A stretch of DNA of 64,000 bases from Sclerotinia nivalis (taxonomy: Eukaryota > Ascomycota > Leotiomycetes > Helotiales > Sclerotiniaceae), in NCBI GenBank assembly GCA_029531795.1, contig JAPEIS010000014.1:1054001-1118000 (forward strand), written 5' to 3'. Below are positions 45,542 through 56,554 of the stretch, piece after piece (position 1 is the first letter of the stretch; each line of letters opens with the position of its first letter). The notes under the pieces were generated by a model, which had not been told where the DNA came from, made no database searches, and saw nothing but the letters and a program-made list of their open reading frames with translations. Made by a program: the position numbers and the translations under genes.

Positions 45542-48500
45542 GATTTGTGAGTTTCTCGGATTTTGGCTGAGGAGGAGATAATGTGGATAAGAAGAATGTT
45601 TTGGAGGGTTTAAGATTTGAACATGGATGTGGTTCCTGATTCACCACTTGAAATATGAAAGGTTTTGCAACTTGGCAAATAATGAATTGGAGATCATTTT
45701 CAATGACTTGTTGGAATAGCCGAGACGCCCATATGGTGGAAATTCTTTCTGGCAACAGATTAAGTGCTCAGACATGGACCCATTCTCATCATGAGATTTC
45801 CATCTTGTATGCTTGTAGTGGCTTCGAACAGCAGCAGACCTGATCAATAGAGCAAGAGAATTTTCTTTATTAAAAGTCCTTCATACCTACCGTGAAATCA
45901 CGACTTTGCTTCGTATCTACCCTGCTTCTAATTTCTCGCATACCAAAACCTAGCTTTAGGTGATACATTCTAAATGCGAGCCGTGATACAATACGTGAGC
46001 TCCGCTTGTACTAGAGGCGCTGTCGCCCTAATTTAACATTATGTGCTTCATCCTGCGATTTTAAGGTATGCTAACTCTCGTAGGAGGTTGATCGGATAAT
46101 AATAAATAATATAATAATAATACTATAATATTATTTATTATAATAGTGGAAGACTTAGTCGTATTTAGCTTAGGAGTGATCGAATATATGAACAATAGAA
46201 TATTGAAGTCAGAATTATATATATATTGAATATTGAATTTTTATCTGCTTATTTTTTCGAAGAATTCTTTGAAGAAGATCTTCGTATTTATAGATTTTAA
46301 TGAGATTCTACACTATTCTATGATTATAAATAAGATCGATTTAAATCGAATCTTATAGAATCATTTTATATAATAAAAGGAAATAATAACCAATAGTATT
46401 TAATCTGAGAATAAGAAAATTCTATATGCTTCTATTTCATTCTATTCCATTATAAATCATTCTGATATGATATATGATCGAAATTTTATATAATAATAAA
46501 ATTTAATAATATGAAATCATATTATTAATATATCACGTGATCATATAACTATTGGTTCGGTAAATATTATTAAGTGATTTAATAACTTATTAGGAATTCT
46601 CACACTAACTACTACCATGTATGCGTATAATTACAGCTAAGTCAGATTTGGATCTGTCTCGATTTTAAGCTTCGGTTTGTATAATTCATTGTTAATTGGA
46701 GATTAATCTGAATTATATCACGAAGCAGTCCTCTCTTCAAGAACAATAATTTTCGTGCATATAAGGGCGTGCAGAAAAGCTTGATGGCTTATGTGTTGAT
46801 TTATATGCTCCGTGATAGAAGTACTCCCAAGTTTTTCCCGTCTAGTCCCCATGATTTAACACTACACTATATAGAGATTAAGTATTAACTACAAGAAATA
46901 GATTTCTATTGTCAATAGCGAAGAGAATGTGTGGACTTAAAATACATGCACTGTTACTGATGTAAAACCTACCCAAGTCGACGTCCATTGTGTACTAGAC
47001 TTAGAAATCTCATAGCTATAATTAACAGCCAGCTTGATTGGATTGATGTTCACCAATGTCCAGCAATTAAAATCCCTCTTACTTGACTTCAAAACACGGT
47101 GTACGAAATATATCTACACCAAAATTGGATTTAATCCGGAAAAGACTATGTTTTGAACTTTGGTATACAATTTATTTTCTCACATCGTGTGTTTGGGAAG
47201 CGAAGTATTGAAAGGGTGGGGCTTGAGGACAACCATGCAGGCTGCCCCAGAGATCCCGGAGTTTCACCGGCTGCATATATAGCATAATTCGGGAACATTT
47301 TCCTTCCTCAATTCAAACAAATTTCATAAAGGTTATGGGTGTCAAGTCATAGTGCTAAAGGAGAGCCGCTGATATTTGTGCCTTTCTTCTTATCGAAGAA
47401 TCGCGGATTGAGGGCTATAAAATTAGCTTGTTTTGAGACAAGGCTTCTCAAGCTCAAATCCAGGTCGTTGGGTGCTTAGGAACGACCACCCTTCAGAGCC
47501 TCCTTGCAGTGGAGTGTGTTTGTGGAGACTTCTTCCCTAATGTAAAATAGAATCCTGGCAGGTGAAGGATGGAAAGAGATGAGTATATCTATTGGATATG
47601 CACGTGCTGGTGCATATGGGTCCTGGTAAGGTGGAGGGAGGTACTTGGTATCTGGTTATGATTAGATTAATGGAATTTTGGAATCTCTACTCCGTATAGG
47701 CAATGTTGCGATAGATTCGAGTCTGATTTTCATTATCTTCAGTTAGCTACCTTTTCCACACTAGGCGACTGATTTAAATTTAAGAAAAGATCAGTACAAA
47801 GACTTTATCATATCCACTATGAGCCAGAAATCATCAAGATACTTCATATGAATGCATATGTGTGTTGTTATTCGGAAATGCTATGTAATGGCCATCGGAT
47901 ATGGTGCAAATTCGAGCGAGGGGCTACTTTTCCCCACATTAAAATCTGATGCTCTTACTGAATTCACAAAGGGGTAGTTCTTTCCATTTTCAATCCTGGG
48001 ATAAAGGCCTGTTGCTCTTAGATAAAGCCTGCATTATCTCTACAAATTTTGTCTTCTCTCTTCTCTTGTTTTCAGAGTGCTACACCTCATGATCTTCCAG
48101 ATATTTGGCAACAGCTGCACTCTTATTCATTCCTAATCATGATGATTGAACAAAGAGGATAACATTCTGCTATACTCATCAAATTCAGTTCTGTACTCTC
48201 ATTTTTGGTGGCTCATACTATCATTTTCCTCTCCTGATTACCCGAAACTCAATCCATATTGTGCACCAGAACTTCGACTATTTTGGCGTTGATGTTGGCA
48301 AAGGTCAAAATACCTTTGAAGAACTCAATAATAAACTTTTGAAGAAGGATAACGAGAAGATAAGTGGAAACTACGAAACTTTAGGATACCGTCATATAGC
48401 TGTAAGCACTATTATTTTGACATCCAGGTGGCTACTAAAAAAATATGACAGGGTCTACCACAACCATACCGCTTACTTAAGACATTCCAGGCAATTGTCC

Positions 48501-50641
48501 AAGCAGCATGATTTCTCTTTTCATATAACACCACACATTTTGAAGAAGGAACTGAAGTGGAGCTTGTAACATTTCTTTTACAAAAGCTGAGTTCTAGCTA
48601 ATGAAGTCTTTTTGGAGGTTGATTTCAAAATCAGGAACAACTCTCTTCATTAGTACACCAACCCATCAGCTTTCATAATTTCAATAGGACCTGATATATA
48701 TCCACCATGATCGAACCTGATAACTTGCAGGTCAAAATACAGTGATATCAGTTTCATTGACACGGAAGTTCTCACCCTAACTTCCATTTCACAAGAATAC
48801 ATGTCTATGGTTATTTTTTTTTACATAATGAATGTATATCGAAAACACAGTCCTGTTGGATGAAGAATCATTCTTGGAAGGTAGGTAAGTGGGCATGAAG
48901 TCTCAAGCTGCAATGTCTGGAGCTCACCCTTTCACTAAGCTTTGTTTTGGTTTCCACAACTAGAGAAGAACTTTTGGTACAAATTGATGAAAGAGAGTAA
49001 CATCTTGTCTAATATCCCACGAATGGAAAGCAATCTAATAGAATAGTTTTCTTTGATGATAAATGGTTTGTTGATTTGGATAGACAAATGGCTTGATATA
49101 TAAAAGATTACAGATGTGAGTGTTCTATTCACCGACTTGAACAATTACACATAGCTAGACATGGAATCTCGGATGATGTTATCGCATCCCATTGCACTCA
49201 GCAAATGTGGAAGGATTTTCATCATAAAGGATAGAGGGAGCAATAGTCTTTGATTTGAGACTTCTGTACTGCCTCGCTGCCCACAGAGAAGGCCTCACGA
49301 GGGATATCTTTGAGTTATTAGGTCCTGTTCTAGCTATTAAAACTAAACACGGACACCTATTATTTGGACTGCTACTAGAGATTAAAAAGGTATCAGTGCT
49401 GAACCTAGGAAGGTAGAACTATCCAATTCATTCTGGGGAACATGCTGCTTCAGGACAGGTACTTCGGATGAAGGACAAGTGTCCATTTATGACCAAAAAT
49501 AAAGTCAACGTCAACAAATAACTCACTTGAGATGAATACAATACCTGGTTTACTTTGATTAGTCAAATTTTAGCAGTTGAGCATCCAGGGGCAAAAAGTT
49601 GCTTGCTATTGTCCATCTGTCCATCTGTCCCTTACTCTAAAATCACTATAAATCACAATCATATTATGTATCATACACCACCGAATCAAGTTTTGGCCAA
49701 TCTTTTAGCTGCCTCTAGTCCTTAAAGTTTAGGTTCTGAGGGCCAAAGAAGAAGAGTGTGCTGTTTCCTTTCAATTCCCAATGTTAGTCACACAATATAT
49801 AATGTTACTTCAAAGAACAACATGATAGTATATCCTGTATCTTTGAAAATGTTACTATTGCTCTTGAGATAGTGGAGTACAGAGTGCTTCTTGGCTATCC
49901 AAACATATATGCCAGGGCTACCACAGGTTGAAATCTGAGGCAGGGCAATCCTGTTGACTGATTGATTGCTGGAACGACAGCTTTTTAATTGAAGTATTTG
50001 AGCAGAGGATTCTCCAATGCATTCCCTAGCTTAGATACAACTTATTGTTTCTGATGAGGGTTCAGGTGATTCAATAGTCATTGTGTGTTAGGGGAATAAG
50101 AGTATATACATCCTTAGTATTGTTTGTGCAATTGCCTTGTAGTAAAGGTATATCTATTCACTCCTTATTACAATCTTTGACAGATCTTGTATATTCACAT
50201 TGATAAATAGAAGAATAAGGATGGTCATCGAATAGTTTGGCAGTATCATCCTTATCGAACGATAAGCTATTGTTCGGACATTCAATTGTTCCCTTCAATT
50301 ATCTCGGTCGCGTAGATCTTCCTTTTTGAAATAAACAACCCACAACAACCACTTCTTCTTGGCTTTTGGCTGAGATTTATCCCAATCCCAATAAATTCTG
50401 CTAGAGGTATCTCTCGAGGATAGTAAGTTTCTACCCTAACATGAACTACTATAGAAAAAGATCTATAATACATTAACTTACCTCTTGATATTTTTTTATC
50501 TAATGCTTGTGCTAACACAGTCAAAAGGCAGATCACCCCATTCTACATCTTCGATCTACCAAAAGTCACCCCCATGGTCAGTTGGCTTGGTTTGCCTTGG
50601 CAATCTCAAACTCCTCTATCTTATACCACACAATCGCCAAG
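45542..50641. other. Five-kilobase gene-free, AT-rich stretch
   Basis: No frame on either strand has coding character. Includes an extreme AT island (46080-46600). The remainder looks like old, mutated non-coding DNA; no recognisable transposon ends were found. Confidence 0.5.
46080..46600. other. Extreme AT-rich island
   Basis: About 520 bases with ATAATA runs and very few G or C, sharply bounded. Composition matches RIP-mutated sequence; the parent element is unrecognisable. Confidence 0.5.
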
Positions 50642-51585
50642 ATGCCTGTCCTCACCGAGTTTACGCTATTCCCCAAGCTTTGCGTTGAATTAAGAGCAAA
50701 GATTTGGGATTTTGCTTCACAAGAACCTAACCGAATTCTGTTTGACTCTTACCGAATGTGGCGAAAGAGAAAATATCCTAGGAAAAAGGCCAATATCCCC
50801 ATTTCAGATAGAGATAAAATCTTCTGTGGCAGACATCCTGATTATCCTAACATTTGCAGACTTTGGGCTGTCAATAGAGTCCCTGCTATACTTATGACTT
50901 GTCATGAGTCTCGTTTTTGGGCGATGAAGCACTATAGCTTGTGTTTTGAGGATCAGCTCCATCACAAAGCTCTCTGGTTTAATCCTAAAGTTGACACGAT
51001 CATATTCAGTGACATGAACGCTTGCTTCAGTTTTGTCTGGGGTGGTTGTTTTAGTGTTGGCCATGGTCCTATTCCACTCATCCGAAACAGTCTTGTTATG
51101 CAAGTTGTGGAGAGAGTTGTTATTCAAGAGTCTATTCACACATATTGGTACCAAAAGGCAAAGGAAATGGCGAGAAGCTTCCCTCATTTGAAGTCACTCG
51201 TCATGAGAACCGATAATATTCCTTTTGAAGCCGAGTCTTTCTACGGATGGCATAGTTTATCTGGTAGAAACGAATTATTGCCATCTATCAGAGTTTGCTT
51301 GCAAAAGTTTTGGAATTCGGATGACTGGAAGGCTATCAAAGCTCATGATGAGATGCCGGAGCTTCAGATTATGACGCCAGTGGAGATGTGGAATATTGTA
51401 AGTTAATTCAAATGTATGGATAAATAAGTATTAACTGAATCTAGGGCTTCGCGAAACCATTAGGCCCCTCAAACAAATTTAATCGTCGACCAAGAATATC
51501 TAAGGAAAAGCCAGCTCAAATGCAGCCACCTCGTCGATCAGATCGTATCAAGGCTATTGAGGCAGCACGAGAGGCTGAGGACTAG
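50642..51585 (+). CDS. 2EXR-domain protein 2, 298 aa
   Basis: Exons 50642-51397 and 51445-51585, phase-0 GT..AG intron with CTGAAT-like branch region. The ATG at 50642 (context AAGATGCC) starts MPVLTEFTLFPKLCVELRAK, placing the 2EXR motif FTLFPKLCVELRAKIWDFAS right at the N-terminus, as is usual. The second conserved block is PAILMTCHESRFWAMKHYSL, followed by LWFNPKVDTIIFSD. The C-terminal exon is basic and polar (PPRRSDRIKAIEAAREAED). Function unknown. Together with neighbours it forms a dispersed family. Confidence 0.87.
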
Positions 51586-54402
51586 ATCATAACGGAGAAT
51601 AGGAAACTATTTCATAGATGGATACATTTCCACGAGATTGGTGCTCTTTTGAGGCCTCTTTCTGACTTCGGTACAATTTTCAATTCTACTGAAGGCATTT
51701 CACATCTATTAAATGGCCTTGCCTATTTCCTTTTGCTGAAAGTTTCGCTCTTATTCTGCTCGCACCCTTAGCTAGAACCTGCTCTCGATCAAAGCCTCTG
51801 CTACCTCTTCGTACTGGACGTCTTCTCTGCTCATACCGTCGATTCTTTTCACCAAGTGCTCTAGGAGCCTGCCTTCCTTGCGCAGAAACTTTCACACTAC
51901 ATCAAGTCATTCCGGTATTTCCTTGATCACAGTCACAAAAGATATGAGCAATCGTGTCGCTTCGAAACCTTTTCTATATGCTTCTTCGAATTCTAGTGGC
52001 ACTCATCTATGGCCGCCAAGAACCTCCTCATCCTGCGACTTTGCCCTCGATTTTCCAAAAACTTTCAACAATTTCCTTACGCTCTAGCTTCTCTACCACT
52101 CGAGTTTGCCTCGGCATGAATCGAAAATTGTTCCTGGGCAGCAGGGTCTTTGCCTTTTCGATTTTTCACAGCAAGAAACAAGTAGCTCTACTCGCACAAC
52201 ATAAGTTTTCAAGGCGTTGGGAGGCAGTGCTAGGATATTCAAACATTGGGTACTTTCTTGGCAATACGCTGGGTTATGATGGCTAGGATTGGAGTGAGCT
52301 ATGGGCTTTTCTTATTTATGATTGCTTTTCCTAAACCAGGCTCCATTATTTCTCAGTCTGCAGGAAAGATATTCTCATGAGGGTTGAACTTCTGTTAATG
52401 GACAAAGGAAAATGGTTCCGCGATTTAGTGGGTCAATATGAATTTAACTTCTCTGCGACATTCAAAATACAATCACATTCGTTGATTGATTGATTTTCTG
52501 CTTGAAGCTTGAAGCTTCCGGTGTATATGGGTGAATGTGAATCGATGTATGTGATATCCTAATAGTACAGTATGAAAAGATCTCCCGTAAAGATATTATC
52601 TTTGAATTTTCACTAGAAGGCTGACAGTAATGGTAGGTATCTCAGTACGCAAAGAATTTAGCAATAGCCCATCTATAAAAAGAGAATAATCACCACGTTT
52701 ATTCAAAAAATTTCACTCAAAATATCGGTTCACTGTCAAAAAATTCATATGATGAGCTTTTAACGCCGGAACCATTATAGATTATTACAATCTATCCTTG
52801 TTATGAACGCAAAGAAAGTAATCTAAAATTCTCCTAATCGCAAAAACCATATCCTTCTGGAATTGTGAGCAGCATAACAATATTTCCCATCTTATTAAAC
52901 TCCATCAAAACACCAAATGCACCCGATCCTTCACACATACCCAATATTTCCTTCCAAGCAGCCAAACTTAGTATATATATACATGCTCATGCCAGAACAC
53001 CTGAATTTTGACGCCTTGGCTACTGAGTGTGCGTTCTCATAGCAGCACATTGTTATGAGGTGGGCTTTGATCCATTATTTGCATTGTTCGTTTGTCCATT
53101 TTGTTAGTGGGATTCTTGAAACGTCTTTTTTGTGCTTTTGGGGATGGGTGGAGTGTGGTGAGAAGCTAGGATGATTGTGGGGATGTGGTTGTGGAGGCGG
53201 ATGAGTTGGTATCTGGGTTTGGGAATTGTAAGGAGGGTTTTTCGTCGATGGTCTGTAAACTCGTTGTGGCATATGCTTGGTTAGATAGTGGAGATGTAGT
53301 GTTGTCCTTTGACTCTTTGCGGGAGGGGGAGAGCTTAGATTTATTATTTGACATGGTGGGAATATATTCGTATGGTTGAGTGGTAGGTTGAGGTTCAAGT
53401 CAATAGGGTGGATAGAATATGGTGTGAAATTAGGGAGATAAAGTGGTATATGGGGAAAAGAAATGGCTCTTAAATGAAGGTAATTAGATTCTAGATCCCA
53501 TCAACCTCGCATTTCCATTCACTGACTTTTGTTGTGTTGTTTGACGGTAATAGTATGATTCGCATACTTCTCAATGTAGGTGAATGGCTAACATTCTTGG
53601 ATATCTGGGTGAGTATGACGATAGTTACTAATATGGAAACTGATTAGTTGTGTACCCAGTACTAATTATGACTATGTGGAGTGGTTATGTGCTGTATTAC
53701 TTCAGCTTAACCCTTTGACCGGCGATAGCAAGGGAATAAAGGGACGAAAAAAATGGTCCCCCTTTCACGGAATAACTACATAGCCTGCGGAAGAGTTCAC
53801 GTGATAGCCTACCCAACCTCATTCTTGTGTTAACGTACAGCGCAGCCAAGTTTTGGTTTAGGATAGTAAATAAGCGCGAATACTCTCATGAGCCTGTGAT
53901 GCTCTGGAGTTATTTGTTAACAGGGCTGTTGCTTCTGTAGTCGATATTAAATCACAACACAGACGCACATTTTTAGAGACCAAATATTTGAGTGCCAGTA
54001 GTTTCTACATTAAATTCTCAAAGATGACAGAAAACCCCGCTAATTCTGTCTGATCTGACCAGGAAAATGAGATATCCACAGCTTCAACTAGGCTTCCAGG
54101 AACATGATGATCTATCCTCAAGGGCTTCTGTAAGGTAAAATACCATTCCATCGTTGACCAAATAACAGTTACATCGGTTCTATCCTATTCTCATTCCATA
54201 TCCTCATTCCATATCCTCATTCCATAGCCTCATCCGATGGCCTCCTTCGACTGTCTCTTGGTATTGTATGTAGAGCTTGCCTCAAACAAAGAATCGAAAA
54301 AAGAAAGCAACGCGCTTGTACCATCCCTAGTTCTTAGCAGTTAGTTCAATAGACAGAACGAAAGCCGGAGAGGTACCAAGATGCGCTAGTGGTGGTTCTT
54401 AC
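51586..54402. other. Intergenic, no gene supported
   Basis: About 2.8 kb with short non-motif frames only and a 13-bp tandem repeat near 54200. Confidence 0.5.
54191..54229. repeat. 13-bp tandem repeat, three units
   Basis: TCATTCCATATCC twice and TCATTCCATAGCC once, in the 3' flank of 2EXR protein 3. Confidence 0.85.
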
Positions 54403-55173
54403 TTACATTGATTGTTTTTCTCCCCTCGCAACAGCACCTAAAATATCGTCAAACTTGACTATGCGGACCTGAGGGAAGCCTGGCCCGGCAACCCATTCTC
54501 TGGTGTCGTTAGCTTTGGCGTCTTTGCAGAGCTTCTTTATCTCCCTGTCGGACCAGATCTCTTTAAATGTACCCCACCAAGTTGGTGACCTCTCCGCGAT
54601 GATCAGACGCTTGACGCCATCCCAAATACTTAACAAGTCAAACAATACATCTTCTTCACTATCACCGCTTCCTAAGCCAGTAACCATTGCAAGTACATTC
54701 TCAACCTTTTGAATCTCCTCAGAAATAGTGTTCTCTTCCCCTGATAGAATTTCGAAATGCTCACATGTGCTACTACCAACAAGGCTTACATAATCTTGCT
54801 GATAATTGAAGTAGATAGGATATCGAAGGATTCCCTCAAATATGACTGTATATCTCTTGAGCGCTTCTCGTCTGGAATCCCGACAAACGTGCAAAACCAC
54901 CGGCATGGCGTAATCGGCTCGAAATCCTTCATCTTCCGTTCCGTCTCTCGCGCGGGGTTTGATGCGAACGATCTGTCGATCATCAGCAGCCGCAGCCCAG
55001 ATCATAAGCTTAAGTTCCGGTGGTAACCTTGGAAAGAGACAAAACAAACGCCTTGCTTTGAAATAAGGATTTAGGTCGTGGTCGACGCCGATGATGAATG
55101 TATCGTTTTTGTTTATTCGCATTCTGCCAAAACTCGCCTCCAGTCGGAGAACTTCGAAAATTTGTGGATGCAT
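54403..55173 (-). CDS. 2EXR-domain protein 3, 256 aa
   Basis: Uninterrupted minus-strand frame. The 2EXR motif LFCLFPRLPPELKLMIWAAA lies at about residues 43-62, preceded by a 42-residue N-terminus. Second block: VVLHVCRDSRREALKRYTVI; then YPIYFNYQQDYVSLVG (the typical strand pair of the family); and IWDGVKRLIIAERSPTWWG. The reading frame ends at a TAA that is also part of a perfect donor (AT|GTAAGT), with a plausible branch (ACTAAC) and an AG about 80 bases on. A second exon adding ~30 residues is therefore possible. It is divergently arranged with the next 2EXR gene, 622 bases apart. Confidence 0.82.
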   Translation of the reverse strand: MHPQIFEVLRLEASFGRMRINKNDTFIIGVDHDLNPYFKARRLFCLFPRLPPELKLMIWAAAADDRQIVRIKPRARDGTEDEGFRADYAMPVVLHVCRDSRREALKRYTVIFEGILRYPIYFNYQQDYVSLVGSSTCEHFEILSGEENTISEEIQKVENVLAMVTGLGSGDSEEDVLFDLLSIWDGVKRLIIAERSPTWWGTFKEIWSDREIKKLCKDAKANDTREWVAGPGFPQVRIVKFDDILGAVARGEKQSM

Positions 55174-55795
55174 CTTTGAATATTTTATAGTTTTTCTGCA
55201 AGTATGGATTAGTTCAAAGAAAATGAGTAAGTGTTGGTAGGGATTTACGCGTCTTTGTACTTACTTTGATTCGATACAGTTCCAGAACCTGGTAGACACT
55301 AATCTAATTTACATACCTACAGCCGTAGAAACAGGATGATCAATTTCTCTGAGGTCGCCCCCCTCTTCCGCAGTATGAAGTTTTTGTTGTTGTTGGGTCT
55401 GATTGTTTAGCAAACAACCAGAGATACATAAGGTTGTTATTTAATAAATCCCGCCTCTAGCCGATTTCACCGCCCTTGGAAGGCAACAAATTACAGTGAA
55501 TACAAAGTAGACATGGAAATTAGACTAGCTGTACCATCAAATAAACATATAAACATACCATTGTTGTGAAATATAAATATAATTCTCCTTCCAACCTAGC
55601 TCTCTAGCCCGAACAACAACCTGAGTCTCAACCTCACCATTAAGTTAGCACAACAGTTGCTTACCATCAACTCAAATCCAACTACATACTTCTAGAGGTT
55701 CCATATTCTGGGCAGGCTCCCATTATTATTGGTAGCTTCGAATACCTAGATTGCACATACACCCATTCTCGAGTTCCACTTCGAATAAGTAAGCT
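55174..55795. promoter_or_regulatory. Shared divergent promoter region between two 2EXR genes
   Basis: A 622-base spacer between start codons of the divergent genes at 55173 (minus) and 55796 (plus). It is expected to carry both promoters; I claim no specific factor site. Confidence 0.4.
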
Positions 55796-56554
55796 ATGGC
55801 GGTGGTTACACTAGATCGATTCACATGTTTCCCTCAACTTCCTCCCGAGCTGCAGATGGTAATCTGGTCTTTTTGCCCTCTTGTCGGAAAGCAGACCATA
55901 TATGTTGCAGAGTCAGAGGAAACAAATATCCGCCGATTTAGAACCCGTGACCCTACAGTCCCTGCTCCAAAGCTACTTGCGGAAGCTTTTCCGAGCGAAA
56001 GTTTTATCAGCATCAAGTACGTTGTCCCCTCACCCCTGAAAATCTGCAGAAGCTCCAGAAAAAAGGCTCTTCAGCGTTATCGACGAGTTCCCACTACATA
56101 CGGCGACACTAAAGGGGGCTCGGCACCGTTTTACATAAATTCCGAACAGCACTCAATCTTGTTCAATGTCGCAGGTAAAATATATATCAGCCGACCGGCA
56201 TTGTATTTCTGGTCTCTCGACGGTATAACTTTCTCCACCCCCAACGGTGAGAGTCTCTGTACTTCACTTGCCACTCCGTCCCCGTCCATCCATCAATGGC
56301 CAAGTGTTCAAGACGCTCTATACATACTATCCAGGTTCCCCGATATCGAGCACCTGTACTTTCTTTATTGCCCTTCTGGCCCCTTCCATTCAGAAAGTCA
56401 TAGGAATCGCTATGTACAATGGATGAGCCAAGAAGAGTTAAAGACGGTAGTCAAAAAAAAGGCTAAAATATTACTCGAGTCGGGCATTAGACCCAACAGT
56501 GACTGGGTTGGCGGCAGATTTGACGGATATGAAGGAATGCAGAGGTATATGTAG
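55796..56554 (+). CDS. 2EXR-domain protein 4, 252 aa
   Basis: Single exon from ATG 55796 (context GCTATGGC). Motif at the very N-terminus: FTCFPQLPPELQMVIWSFCP, the best match to the family consensus in this window. Second block: PLKICRSSRKKALQRYRRV (shared pattern I/V-C-R-x-S-R-x-x-A-L-x-R-Y with protein 3), then APFYINSEQHSILFN and a Phe/Tyr-rich region FPDIEHLYFLYCPSGPFH. The C-terminus ends with WVGGRFDGYEGM, comparable to EWVAGPGFP in protein 3. Length is typical. The shared blocks indicate proteins 3 and 4 are closer to each other than to proteins 1 and 2. Confidence 0.87.
   Translation: MAVVTLDRFTCFPQLPPELQMVIWSFCPLVGKQTIYVAESEETNIRRFRTRDPTVPAPKLLAEAFPSESFISIKYVVPSPLKICRSSRKKALQRYRRVPTTYGDTKGGSAPFYINSEQHSILFNVAGKIYISRPALYFWSLDGITFSTPNGESLCTSLATPSPSIHQWPSVQDALYILSRFPDIEHLYFLYCPSGPFHSESHRNRYVQWMSQEELKTVVKKKAKILLESGIRPNSDWVGGRFDGYEGMQRYM

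Noticed and set aside
46080..46600. AT island as a centromere or replication origin
   Set aside because: About 500 bp of AT-rich DNA alone does not support either; RIP-type decay explains it more simply.
48261..48569. 102-codon plus-strand frame in the gene desert
   Set aside because: No motif and a composition like its surroundings; nothing to support expression.
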